DNA of 64,000 nt. Source: Heloderma charlesbogerti (Eukaryota; Chordata; Lepidosauria; Squamata; Helodermatidae). The notes beneath the pieces were generated by a model, which searched no databases, was not told where the DNA came from, and worked only from the letters and a program-made list of their open reading frames with translations. The first letter of the stretch is position 1. Every line of letters begins with the position of its first letter. A program made the position numbers and the translations under genes. The stretch lies in contig JANEZZ010001871.1 in the NCBI GenBank assembly GCA_026122225.1, positions 682,001 through 746,000 on the forward strand, in the 5' to 3' direction. Below, in pieces: positions 11,395 through 22,639 of the stretch.

Positions 11395-11597
11395 GGCTTG
11401 GAAGGGCCTCTGTCTGAGACACTGAAGAACTGCTACTAGTAACAAATTGCAGTATTGGGCTAGATCAGCCCTTCCCAACCTGGTGCTCTCCAGAAGTGGT
11501 AGACTACAACTTCTATCATCCCCCAACAAGCATGGCCATTGGAGGGCACCAGGTTGGGGGAAACTGGGCTAGATGGCCTGACAATAAAAGCTTTCCC
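11395..11597 (+). mobile_element. 3' part of a tRNA-Ala-type SINE, interrupted by a hAT foldback
   Basis: The pieces 'gggcctctgtctgagacactgaagaactgctactagtaac' and 'gcagtattgggctagat', then 'ggcctgacaataaaagc', follow the body and 3' end of the tRNA-Ala SINE seen at 62700-62892. The tRNA head is missing or too diverged to see. A 100-bp foldback (11466-11565) splits the copy. Confidence 0.6.
11466..11565. mobile_element. hAT-type foldback MITE with exact 9-bp target duplication
   Basis: The element opens CAGCCCTTCCCAACCTGGTG and closes with the inverted form (CACCAGGTTGGGGGAAACT). Between lie the arms 'actacaacttctatcatccc' and a shortened counterpart. GGGCTAGAT occurs immediately on both sides (11457-11465 and 11566-11574), consistent with the 8-bp duplication of hAT transposases. 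Other members of this foldback class are at 34685-34813 and 42086-42215. Confidence 0.8.
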
Positions 11598-13814
11598 CCT
11601 CTTTGATCTTTAAGTGATTCTAAAACCTCCAGATTACGTGTAATAAAATAAACTGCTTATATTGTTGAGGCTGTGTATGCTCCCCCTCCAAAAAAGGAAG
11701 ACTAAACATAATTTCAATGCATTATTGACATTGTCATTTTTAATTGTATATGGATCACTTCTAGTAAACATTTTCATTTTAAAACAAGGCAGTGTTGCTG
11801 GTGGGTTCACTAAGTGTTATTTTGGATATGCATTATAGGCTTTCTTCTGCCTTATTAATGAGTGCAATAATGCAAGCGCAGGTTGCTCTGAGTTGAATCA
11901 ATGGATGTTTTTATTTAAAGCATAGCAGGAATCGTATAATGCCCATGAATGCATTATTGTCGCTGTAGGGCTGACTGGTCTGAACCTGCCTCTCTGATTG
12001 GTTTAAATCAAATCAGACCAAGCACTTCATAAAAATGTCTTTGTCAGCCCCGTTTTGCTTCCAAACCTATTAATCTCTGTCAGTTTTTAATACTAGTACC
12101 AGGCTCTTGGCCATAGTCCATTAGTACTGTACTTAATTGCTTGTGTTACAGATGATTACCAATATAAAAAGCATTAATGTTTTCCCATTGTAGAGCTGTT
12201 GCTATGTACATGACTCAACACATACAAAGTGTACAAGTTGTTATTTTGGTCATGAGGCTTTAATTCTTCACTGTAGTTGGTTACCTTGGGTGATGTATAA
12301 AGCAAAAACAGTATGTGTTTGCTTTATGGAGAAGAAGTGGTTCTAATGGACCCTTTCTTATTCCAGCCACACACATTTGCATTTCTGACATTCTTAACAC
12401 CATGCCTTAGGATCTTGCCTCTCTATTTTGCATCATCAGGGATTTAGAAAGCATTGGAAATGGTCCATTTTCTCCTGGAACAGTGTTCTTCGCAACATGT
12501 TATAGGGATAATGATTTCAAATCAGATGTGGTTTTCCCTTGGGGGCTTATTTTTACCTCTGCACACACACAATGCGCGATGGTTGACTTTAATTTCCCTG
12601 AGTAAATACACATAATTCTGTAAAGGAGCAGGATGTTGTGATTTTTTGTCAGGGATTTAAAAACAAAACAGATTACAAGGAAATACTACATGATGTATGT
12701 GAGAGCTCAGATTTCCTAAACAAAATGTAATTAAAAAGGAAACAGACTACTCTTTAAGGTCATGTGCCTTTCTATAAATTGTCTATACAAGAGGGCTTTT
12801 TCCCCTTCAATGGTTGTTCTCAGATTTACTTCTCTGGAAATGTATGGAGTTGTAATACTGCCTGACACAGAGTATTAAGATTTACTACTAGGGATACAAA
12901 AGCACAAAAATGGTTTAGAATGTTGTTATAGGGCATATCCACACACTGGATGTCGGTCCTTCCCCAGTCCTTGGAATACTGAAGTGTATGAAAGGGGAAG
13001 CTGCATGCCCCTTCAGTCTGTTGAGGTTCCTGGCCAAAGGCCCCCTCCCCTAATCTCAGGTTGGTTAAGGTGTGTAAAGGTGAAACTCCCACAGTCCTCT
13101 GCTCTTAAGTTAAACATGTGGTTTGGTGATGCATGCTTGTTTTCTCAACTTCAAAGAGCAGCTTCAGGGGGGGATCAGGATTGGGATTGAACAGCATGGC
13201 ATAGTTAATCCTCTCCCCATGGCCCGCTGTCCCAGTGAAAATCCTCCCCCCACCCCTCTTCTATTTGGCACCGGAGGGAAGCTGCCATTGGTGTCAATGG
13301 TGACTTCCCTCTCATGCCAGATAGTAGCTGGGGAGGGCGGGGTGTTAACTGGGACTGTGATGTGGGGGAAAGGGTTAAAACCATCACCCCATGTACTGCC
13401 ATATCAGTCCTGGTCCTCTGCAGCTATTTAACACTGAAAAAAGAATTACATATTGCCATTCTACATGCTTAATATAACATGTAGTTTCACCCTTATGATA
13501 TTCTCTCTTGCATCTTCCTGCTCTGATCTTCATTTCCAGTGAATTGCTTTTCCTTAAAGGGACAGGCACATCTTCTGCAACTTCACTCTGTAAAGGACAT
13601 TGTAGACGTCATGTCCCAGTTTCAAACAACAGTCATAAAAACATCCTGTTTTAAGTTTTCTTTAGTAATCAGGACATCTTGAACTATTTGCATACCAAAT
13701 GTCTGCTTTCTATCTGTTTTGGAATTACCCTAACATTTTGGTATTGACTGACAACAGTACTTGTCTTGGAGAATTTCTGCCAAGTTTTGGACTCCGTGGA
13801 AGGTAGGTTCTCTA
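11598..13814. other. ARID5B intronic sequence, nothing coding
   Basis: A mostly repeat-poor, AT-rich stretch to about 12.9 kb. Around 13215-13365 there is an imperfect foldback ('cccagtgaaaatcctcccccc...ccattggtgtcaatggtgacttccct...gggcggggtgttaactggg'), probably another old MITE. No exon was recognised. Confidence 0.5.
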
Positions 13815-13818
13815 CATG

Positions 13819-13888
13819 GGGTTCTAGATCTGTATATAAACCTGAAACTCTCCCCTTTACATGTGGTTCCAGATCTGTATATAAACCT
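13819..13888. repeat. Two tandem copies of a ~24-bp unit, 46 bp apart
   Basis: The unit 'ggttc(t/c)agatctgtatataaacct' occurs at about 13819-13842 and 13865-13888. It directly precedes the hammerhead-like sequence and probably belongs to the same retroelement fragment. Confidence 0.7.
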
Positions 13889-13894
13889 TAGTAC

Positions 13895-13985
13895 TCCATA
13901 CATCTGATGAAGTGGGCTATAGTCCACGAAAGCTTGTGCCAGAACAAGTTTGTTAGAATTTAGGGTGCCACAAGACTATTTGTTG
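13895..13985 (+). mobile_element. Penelope-like retroelement fragment with a hammerhead-ribozyme-like core
   Basis: CTGATGA (13904-13910) is followed by a 7-bp stem GTGGGCT/AGTCCAC with one G-U pair and a 2-nt loop, and then by GAAA (13928-13931). Next comes a stem-III-like pair, GCTTGT (13932-13937) with ACAAGT (13944-13949). CTGATGA-stem II-GAAA is the defining hammerhead core. The following 'gttagaatttagggtgccacaagactatttgttgtc' matches an abundant amniote repeat tail that I associate from memory with Penelope-like elements, which are known to carry hammerhead motifs. The stem-I pairing is not obvious here, so catalytic activity is doubtful. Confidence 0.6.
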
Positions 13986-14143
13986 TCTTTATGGTTGCCT
14001 TTGGAATTCCAGCTTGTGTTTTCCATTTTTCTTCAAAATCCAAGTGCTTTAGACTTATTGGCATCTCTTGATATCAGTTGGCAGGTCTCATAAATAAAAT
14101 CTCAGAAGCAAAAGCTGTTGAATAATGTGATACGCTAAATACC

Positions 14144-14242
14144 ATTGCATGCCAGCTATCAAATACTGTCAAACACCATTGCGTAACAATATTTGTGAAA
14201 CACAAATATTAAATACTATTGCATGCCAGCTATCAAATACTG
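14144..14242. repeat. Degenerate direct repeats of 'attgcatgccagctatcaaatact'
   Basis: The 24-bp unit occurs at about 14144-14167 and 14218-14242. Partial variants ('caccattgcgtaaca', 'accactgcatgctgg', 'actatcaaacaccat') lie between and after. This looks like a decayed minisatellite of about 75-bp period. Confidence 0.6.
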
Positions 14243-14411
14243 AATACCACTGCATGCTGGTTTACAAAAACTATCAAACACCATCTATTGAATTTGAAAT
14301 ATTGAAGTCAGATCTTAAACTTAATTATAATATATTGAAATCAAATGCCAAAGGGTATAAAATACAGATATCAAATATTTGGCAACTATAAGAATATTTA
14401 TTAAGCATCTG

Positions 14412-14443
<32 letters not shown>
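14412..14443. repeat. (AC)n microsatellite
   Basis: A pure AC run of about 32 bp. It is followed by 'ccgccttgattgggc...taaataataa', which resembles the 3' tail of an L2-type LINE (compare 32385-32437). Confidence 0.95.
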
Positions 14444-14445
<2 letters not shown>

Positions 14446-14499
14446 CGCCTTGATTGGGCTTTCCAGAAAGGTGGTATAGAAATGTTTGAAATAAATAAT

Positions 14500-17400
14500 A
14501 AACTTAAAATTTGCAGAGCAAAGTTCTGAAGAGAATGTTTGGGAGCAATTGTGTTTTAACTCTACAAAGAAGTCATCCAATATCAGCAAAGAACCCCTTG
14601 CTCTTGTTGGCCAATGTAGTTTTAATCTCAACTCATCTAGGACCCTGGTTAGCCTTGATTTTCTTGGATTGCATAGGAGAGTGTTCAAAGTTTCTACATT
14701 TGTTTGTAGAAAGGTGTAGTTTTAAGACATTGTGTGGGGTGAGGGTGTGGGGTAATCCTAGTTCCTTGTTAATACATAATCTTATTTGTCTCTAAGCACA
14801 TTCCTTTCCTGTTTCCCTCATTGTACTGTTTTTTGTGTATATCTCCCAAACTTTGGAAACATAGCCTTTGTTGGGCCTTTCTTTATAGGACAATGAAATA
14901 ATTCTCCCCCCAAGCAACTTTACTATATAATGTTAAATACTGCTACCTTTGAATATCATCTTTTTCTGTGCCACCTAAAACTCTTATCCCCTCTAGTGCT
15001 TTGCCAGCCTTCATCTACTTTGGGACACACTGGAAGAGTTATTTACATTGGGATGGGTATTTTCCTTTCTTGCATGCTCTAATAAGCAGTGATGTCAGTT
15101 AACAATGTTGACATTTAAAATATCATAGGCATCTGGATTAGAGCCTATTGAAACAAATGGGGCAATTGACACCTCAAAGCTATTGTTACAGACTCCCCCA
15201 CATACTCAGACAGATGGTCCTTTTTATTGGTTACACTGATTTCTTGGTTTAAAGGGCCTCATTCCAAAGCCATAACAGCAAGAGGTTTATTATATTTTAA
15301 AATGTAACCTGATACTTTGGAGATCAAGTTAGAGGCCTCTTTGCAGCCTTATGGCTGGATCTTCATAGTCAACTATGAATTCTGGCATGAAAAATAATCA
15401 GCTAATCTGTCTTGCTTTTAAACCAATCATTTGTAAAGCATCCGAAGAGTTCAAATGCTGGCTTTTACAGAACAAATTAAAAAAAGAATAGCCAACTTAA
15501 GTTACCAGTAAGAATCTTACATGCGGTAAAATGTATCTTCTTCCAATATCCCTGTTCTACAATATGAAAAGGAAAATCTATTTTTACCCACAAAACTAAA
15601 TTAGGTCAAATTAAGGCCTTGGAAACGGGTTCCTGAAGCAGCTGTAAAGATATATTCTTATCTTGTGAAGTAATTTAATACACAAGAGAGTCTAGTATTC
15701 CAACCAAAAGTTGTTCAGTTTGCTTAAAGAATTTAGATATAACTTTGTCAAAGTGTGTACATTTCAGGAGACATCTGTAAGCACTACTAGTCCATTTCCT
15801 AGAAGAGGAAATGGAGGATTATACCATCTGTATAAGACTTCTTATAGTTATCTTTACTACATGTTATAATTAATAGGATGTTTGGGGTTTAGGCTATTGA
15901 GCGTGAAAACAACCCAAGACAAAAATTAATCAAGTGTTATTCCATGATGTAAACTGCAACTAGCACTTTGACCAAAAAAGCCAAGTAGCAGATTTTTCTT
16001 TGTTATACCAGCTTTGTTGGTTTTGTTTTTGTTTTCTCCCTTTTTTCTCTGGTAAATAACAACCTGGCCCTCTGCATGTTTATTCAAAAGTAAGTCCCAG
16101 TGAAATGGGGCTTACTCCCGAGCAGGCATAGGATTGAAGCTTAAATGTATCCATATTGGCCATTGCAAGTGAAAAAAGAGAAGTTCACAGACCTAAAACC
16201 ATGTACATAGAACAAAACTGTCAGCTGAGGTCCAAAGAGTCATATTAAATCAGGGGTGAAAAAGGCATAAAATTATAGACTTTTAAAAAGTCACCGCAGG
16301 TTCTTCCCTTGCAGTATGGGCACAGCCTCTTTCCTACTTCACTGTTTGTATGATAGCCATGCATATCAGCAAACTGAATTCTAGATCAGCCATCAGTCTT
16401 GTCTCTCTCTCTCTGCATACTTCAGGCAGAATGGTTGCCGTCTTTATTTTCAGAGAGCTCAATGTATGTTTATTTGTTTATGCAGTCATCTTTTCACCTT
16501 AGTTTTTTTGTTTAAATGAATGGAAATATTTTTAAAACTACTGCAAAACTGGCTAATAACTTATTATCTAAAATAAAAATTATTGGTAACCTCAGGCCTC
16601 TAATACCACTTGATTTGACTTTAGAAGGAGTCAGGGCCTCTAACTGTCTGTAAGAAACCTTTCCAATCTGTGAACTATATTGCAGGTTTTCCACCAAGCA
16701 AGCATTTGAGGATCAATTATTTGCCTTGGCATCCCCCCCCCCCACCTTGATAAATAACAAGAGGGTTTCTACTTATACTTCTGTCCTCAGGGCTTTATCA
16801 TTAAGATTAAATAACTGTACTCTCAAGCATGCCACTGAACAAACATCTTTTCAATTATGTGAGTAATGGATGCTTTAACAAAAGAACTATTGAAAAGTCT
16901 GAAAGCATGTTTCTCTTCTCCCCTCTCCTGCAACTAAAAAATATTAAAATTAAAATATCTAGTGACAGAAAAATGCAATTGTTTACCCCTTAAAGTAGAT
17001 TCTTAAATCTGTAGTCAGATTCTCTTAGAACACTGTGTGTTTTTGCAATACTTGTTCACAGCTTGTTTTGTAATTTTGGTGATAGCATGAAAGCTGGTAC
17101 TAAGAGATGCACAAAGTATTTTTTTGTTTGTTTTTTAAAGAAGGACCTTTCCTATGGTTAGACTACTTTTTGTCTGGCCATTGGATGACTGGTTTCAAAA
17201 GTAAGCCTCAAAAATCAGCTTTCCCCATTTTCTGGGCATCTTGTCCAATCATTGAGGGAGATGGACAGACTAGTCTCCAGATCCCAAATTGTTGAAAACC
17301 ACCCAGTAGCACAACCTGATTTAGATTACCTCTTTAGGCTTTTAATTCAACAGCATATTGATATCAACTGGCCATCCCTAATCTCTAAATTACGTAAATC

Positions 17401-18509
17401 CAGCTGACTTCCTTTTACATGAAGGCCTTCCTGCCTTTGGGTGGTTTGAGAGGTACCTGGTAACTTTCTCACTGAGTTGCACTACAGGTTGTTGAATAAA
17501 GGAATAAGGAGAGCTTTCTGCAAGGAATGAGGAGGAACAAAGCAGGGAACAAAGCAGAGCCCTGGTTGGTTTTGCCAGTCATGTACATGTTAGATTACAT
17601 GTTCAGATCAGTATAAGTTTTCCTTGTGAATAAGAGCACTGTTCTTTTGGAAGGTTAACTTTGATGGTCTTGCTTTGGGAGTAAGTACTAAGGTTTTGAG
17701 TAAGATGATGGAAATACAACCCTCGTTGTATAATGTTGGATCTTTTCCTTGCTGCAGACATATTGACAATGTAGGTCCTGTCCTGGGACATGCTTTGCTA
17801 ATATTAGTGGAACAACATGACCAAACATCAGTACTGAAGCCCTTATCTCACATACCTTCCGTGCACATCCTCCATGTGTCGTGAGGCAGCAGGATCAGGC
17901 ATGCGTGCCCTGCCCTGGGCATAGTTTGCCTATACACACTGGAGATAACATGTGTGCCCCTTACTTATGCACAGTTCAGTGCATGTAAGCCCAATAGCAT
18001 GTGAGCATTACTTGGCAAAATTGGGAAATAAAGGTTGAGCATTTCCAGGTCTACATGCATTGGACTAATCATGTATATGTACTTGCACTTACACCCAAGT
18101 ACATAGATGAGTTGGAGCAGGTATCTGGATTGAAGGTACATGAGAATAAAACTGAAGCTGCACTGCTTTAATGGGAAAGCTAAGCATATAATTAAATGTG
18201 CTTAACTTTCAATCAAAAACAATAGGACTTTAAAATGCTTAGCTTTGGTTCGATGCTAGACTGTTAGGAGCACCTTGGGAGAGTGTCATGTGTCAGCTAT
18301 TCACATAGCCTACTAAACATGGGCTATGGACATTCAGGTATCCATGTTAGTATGCTCTATCAACTTGATTCTGATGTTATGGCACATGGTTGCAATGTGT
18401 GCTAGACAGATACAGGTTGCAAGCTGTGTATTGCAGGATTATGAAAACATTCGACTGCTTTCGAGATTCAGTGTGGAATTGCCCTTCCCTTGAGCTCATG
18501 CAGTACTGT
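14500..18509. other. ARID5B intronic sequence, largely repeat-poor
   Basis: No exon and few repeats were recognised over about 4 kb. One short foldback-type fragment at about 16085-16140 ('agtaagtcccagtgaaatggggcttactcccgagcaggcata') is a reptile repeat also seen at 27720-27845. A C-homopolymer lies at about 16733-16744. The remainder is AT-rich, and conserved non-coding elements could lie here; that needs alignment. Confidence 0.45.
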
Positions 18510-18571
18510 GAAGATAAAATGTCTTAAAAGCAGCGATGCACTCTCAGGTCAGTGACTGGAACTAATATGAA
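18510..18571 (+). repeat. Left copy of a ~60-bp direct repeat flanking a 2-kb insert
   Basis: It reads 'aaaatgtcttaaaa...cactctcaggtcagtgactggaactaatatgaa' and recurs with a few changes at about 20604-20668. The near-identical core is 'ctctcaggtcagtg' plus 'tggaactaatatgaa'. Confidence 0.75.
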
Positions 18572-18766
18572 TGCCATGTTCGGACATCACTTTAAGCCAT
18601 GGTGGCTTAATAAACTACTCACAGTAGCTTATGTTTAAAATAATCCACAGTGCCCCACCACACGAGCAGTTAATTAAGCTGCTATGCGTAATCTGAGTCA
18701 TCCCGCTGAAGTCTTTCTGCCCAAGCAGTGGCGCTGTTTCACCATTGACAAAGGAGTGAAAATCTT

Positions 18767-19771
18767 GGGATGTACGAAAGTCACTTACCTTGAACGAAAT
18801 TTGATTCGCGGTGGGGGGGAGGCGGTCCGTCCCTCCCCCTGAAATTCTGGCGGGGGGGCGCTCCATCCCTCCCCCCGAAATTCTGGCCGGGGGGGAGGCG
18901 CTCCATCCCTCCACCCCCGAATCCTGGCCGGCCGGGCCGCAAATGGCGGCGGCTGTAGCCGCCACCATTTGCGTCCCTGCAGTCAGCCGTGATAGGTGAC
19001 GTAAATGTTTACGTCGCCTATCACGGCTGAGTAAAACAACAACAGCAACAACCTGCGCGTACGCAAATGGTGGCACCCATGGGCGCCGCCATTTGCGTTC
19101 CTTATTTTGGCACGTCTAGTCTACGTAAACATTTACGTAGACTACGGCGAAAATAAGGGGAACGCAAATAGCGTAGACGCTACGCTATTTGCGTTCCCCT
19201 TAGTTCCGCTGTAGTCTACGTAAATGTTTACATAGACTAGATGTGCCAAAATAAGGAACGCAAATGGCGGCGCCCATGGGCCATTTTGCCATGGGCGGCG
19301 CCCATTTGCGTACGTGCAGGTTGTTGTTGTTGTTGTTTTACTCAGCCGTGATAGGCTACGTAAACATTTACGTCGTCTATCACAGCTGACTGCGGGGACA
19401 CCCATGGGCGCTGCCATTTGCATACGCGCGGGTTTGTTTTACTCAGCCGTGATAGGCGACGTAAACATTTACGTCGCCTATCACGGTATTTTTTTTAAAA
19501 TCTAGCCGTGATAGGCTACGTAAAGACTTACGTAGGCTATCACTTTTTTTGGTTTTTTTTTTTTTTTTAGTGGAAATGGCGGCGGTGGCACCCAGTTGGA
19601 AGACTGGCCGCCGCCGAACCGCTGCCGGAGCCGCCGCCGCCACCAGGAGGATTCGCCCAAGGTAAGTCCCGTCCCGGGGGGGGGGCAGACCGTTTTGCTA
19701 CCAATTTCGGGGGGCCGAATGCGCTGGCATTCGGCCTCCCTGAGATTTGTGGCGAAATTCTCTGACATCCC
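18767..19771. mobile_element. GC-rich palindrome-of-palindromes element, copy 1
   Basis: Termini are GGGATGTACGAAAGTCACTT and CTCTGACATCCC. The interior (about 18945-19415) is one large imperfect palindrome centred near 19178. Its arms contain smaller palindromes: 18983-19030 (GTGATAGG-GACGTAAA type), 19117-19144 (TAGTCTACGTAAA / TTTACGTAGACTA), the central 21-bp arms 19155-19175 and 19181-19201 (exact complements), and mirror copies at 19211-19240 and 19342-19389. Repeated 'caaatggcggcg' modules, CREB-like TGACGTAA sites, and G- and C-runs follow. Homologous in order and termini to 47466-48356. The open frames here arise from the repetitive composition and are not genes. Confidence 0.75.
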
Positions 19772-19773
19772 TA

Positions 19774-20022
19774 CAAAAATCCCAAGTGAGTCACAAAGAA
19801 GCGAAAATCTCTTGCGCACCAAAAAGGGGTTGGTGGCTATAAAACTTGGAGGTTTGCAGGATCAGGACCAAACTTTGTACACAGCCTCCCCTAGTCATGA
19901 GTCATCTGCTCCACCAGCAAAACCCTGCACAATTACCCCAGAGGAGTGAAAATCCCAAGTGCACCAAAAAGGGGGTGTTGCCTATAAAACCTTGGGGGTT
20001 TGCAGGATCAGGACCAAACCTC
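19774..20022 (+). repeat. Imperfect direct duplication (~75-100-bp unit)
   Basis: 'aatcccaagtg...gcaccaaaaaggggttggtggctataaaacttggaggtttgcaggatcaggaccaaac' at about 19776-19875 recurs at about 19951-20020. The second copy lacks a short internal stretch. It lies inside the 18578-20601 element. Confidence 0.75.
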
Positions 20023-20603
20023 AGACAGCTCTGTAGCACTCTTTTGCTCAATTGCTAAAGTGCTATAGCACTTTCTCACTAAAGTGCTAAAGCGGAATTG
20101 CACATTTCTCCCCATACATATTACTGGCATAGAGGCTTTAATGTGTTCCCAATACCGCAATTGTGAAAATGCCCAAATTCTCAAAAGTGCAAAGGATTTT
20201 TTATTTTTTTAAAGAGGAACATAGGCAACTGCGGAATAGGGGAAAATGGGGGAATAGGGGGAAAACATGCTCACTTTTTGCCCCATCCCAGCAAGCTGTC
20301 AGGGAGTTTCCATTACAAAAGAACTCTTGCAAAACAGTGAGACAGCAGCAGTCTGAACCACTCTTGCCACACGACTCCGTAAGTGAGCAAAATAACCCAT
20401 GGTGCCTGACAGATGAAATGATAACATGCAGTGGGTTAAATAACCCCTGCTGCAGACCGTGGGTCATCAGAGTGGGTTACTTTGGCCAAATAAACCATCA
20501 TGGATTAAAAAATTCCCGATAGACGACACAATAACCCACGATAGGTTAAATAAGCCAGCATGGCTTATTTAACCCATCATTGGTTATCGTGTCATCCGAA
20601 CCC

Positions 20604-20668
20604 AGTCAAAACGTCTTAAAATCGTTTTGACCTGACACTCTCAGGTCAGTGGTTGGAACTAATATGAA
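20604..20668 (+). repeat. Right copy of the ~60-bp direct repeat
   Basis: 'aaaacgtcttaaaa...cactctcaggtcagtggttggaactaatatgaac' pairs with 18510-18571. A local hairpin ('gtcaaaacg...cgttttgac') precedes the shared core. Confidence 0.75.
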
Positions 20669-21096
20669 CATTTGAAGAAAGGCGAAAAATGTTGGTGTAT
20701 GATTGCTTTAGGAAATACTGCCCTAGAGAGAACAGTCATGTATATGGAGGTCCCAGTGTTATTAACCTGTTGTAATAACCACAATTCCTTTTGGTAGTTT
20801 TAGAGTATTGTTCATTGTAGTGGTTTTCACGTAGATAGAAATACTAAAGGATGAAAATTATCAGGCACACGTTTCATGTTCCTGCTTGTACTGTTGTTTT
20901 ATAAGATCATAGCAACTTCCCTTCTGAAAGGAATGGTCCACCTCCACAACTTAGTTGTACACAGCTCATCTGTGAAAGTCGCCTCTTCCAAGACTTTCAG
21001 GGGAAGCAGGGTGGCTAATGAACCAATGTAGCTATGCTAGTGGCTTTCTCTTATTAATCTTGGTTGCTAAGGGGCTGGGTTCTTTCCAGGGTGAAA

Positions 21097-21144
<48 letters not shown>

Positions 21145-22639
21145 GGGGAGATTAATTGCTGGTGTGCATAGGAATATCTCTAAATCTCTGAAATAACTAG
21201 CTTGTTCCATAGTCTATTGGGAACATCATTTACACATTTGGGTTATATTCTCCCCAGGGATTTAAAAATATTTTCTAGTTCACTAACCCTATGAAGTAGA
21301 TTATTGTTGTACTGGTTTTATGGATGGATAACTAAGACTAAGATTTAGATTGCTTCCATACCTTATTCCAATGAGCAACCATAGTGTGGCAAGAAGGAAG
21401 TGTAGCAGTAAGTTGCTCATTAAAGAGGTAATTTTTTGGTGCGGGGGTTTAGAGTTGGTACCCCTGTTGTGATGCAAAAGCGGATCTTGCTCTCCTGTCA
21501 TTCATGCAAAGTCCATGTGAATTAGCAGTGACTAAAATTGGATGCCCCACCAATACTATGCGATTTGTGGGAGATCAGCATACTAAACACCCATAAATCC
21601 ATTTTTGTAGAAATGCCGCTAGAGACTTGTTCAAGGAAACACAGCGTATCCAGGATTAACCTGGAATTTGAACATTGGTTTTACAGGTCTTCATTGGGTT
21701 ACATTTCTCATACTACTATTAACATTTCTTTAGTGTTAAAGATGTGCTAGATCTTGACTATTTTATAAGGACTGATATGTTTTAATCTTTCTGCCATTTT
21801 TTCTTAGCTTCAATTTAACAATCCAGATTATTGCCAGTCTAAGAAGTTAGAGTGTTGTGGCAATTTAATCATACCTATGAAATATGACTGTGTACTCTCT
21901 TTGGTCTGAATTGCTTAAGAAAGACATTTATAGTCAGTGGAAAACAAACAGAGGGTCCTTCAGGCTAATTTTAAATGCCTTTGCCATGTCTATTAGTCTC
22001 TAAACACATGGAACATTTGCACACTACCATCACATCACCTTGGAGATCTATGCCCCACTATTTGGATCACATAACAGGCAAGAGATTTTTGCAGCAATCA
22101 GAGGCAGTAAACTGCATGTTCCAACAAAATAAGAAATTGTGTGTGGCGGGGCAGGGGGATTAGATGGATTTCTAAAATCAGTAGTTTTAACTGTGATCCT
22201 CAGGCCAAACTACCACAATGTAACTACTGTTAAGGTCAGTTAAACTACCCCAGAACAATTGGTTTGAGTTTTGGAGCTTTAAGCTCTTCCTTTAATTCAC
22301 CCTTCAGTATTTTTGTCTTGAATTCTCAGATGGACTCAGCAAACCTTTTGATGATAGCAGGGGTCTATATGCTAGTGGCTGCACTCAGAGCCTTCTTGGC
22401 CTGCCTTAGAGATCGATGGAGTAGTAAGAAAAACAGTCCCAATCAACCAAAGGCCAGAACAATGGGAGAAGGGAAAAAGGAGTACTCATGCCCAGCCACC
22501 CCAACCAACAGGGAAGTGTGGACTTATGTTGCTGGATCTCTCCCTGATTTTAAAGAATGTATGGCTCCCCACAGACCATCACACTACTCCAGGAATAGAA
22601 AAATAGAAGAGGCTGAAATGGGTGTGACTGCACTGGCAT
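20669..22639. other. ARID5B intronic sequence, no gene
   Basis: Apart from the GT microsatellite at 21100-21141 nothing was recognised. The 130-codon open frame at 22264-22656 has no recognisable domain or splice context and runs into a SINE, so it is not taken as an exon. Confidence 0.5.
21100..21141. repeat. (GT)n microsatellite
   Basis: About 20 uninterrupted GT units. Confidence 0.95.

Larger units (their letters stand above)
18578..20601. mobile_element. ~2.0-kb inverted-repeat DNA element (GTTCGGA termini) with a second element nested inside
   Basis: The left end GTTCGGACATCAC is followed by 'ccatggtggcttaataaac'. The right end is its inverted counterpart GTGTCATCCGAAC, preceded by repeated 'gggttaaataagcc/ggcttatttaaccc' palindromes at 20450-20600. 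The terminal inverted repeats suggest a non-autonomous DNA transposon; no transposase frame is present. The middle is occupied by the palindromic element 18767-19771, followed by an internal direct duplication (about 19774-20020). Outside the termini lies a ~60-bp direct repeat, too long for an ordinary target duplication. Confidence 0.6.

Noticed and set aside
13819..14280. CRISPR-like or satellite array
   Set aside because: Only two diverged copies of each unit with unequal spacing, in a vertebrate intron; best explained by retroelement and minisatellite remnants.
18615..19949. Long open frames on both strands (up to 153 codons)
   Set aside because: They arise from GC-rich inverted repeats that lack stops in several frames at once; no domain, no codon bias, no splice context.
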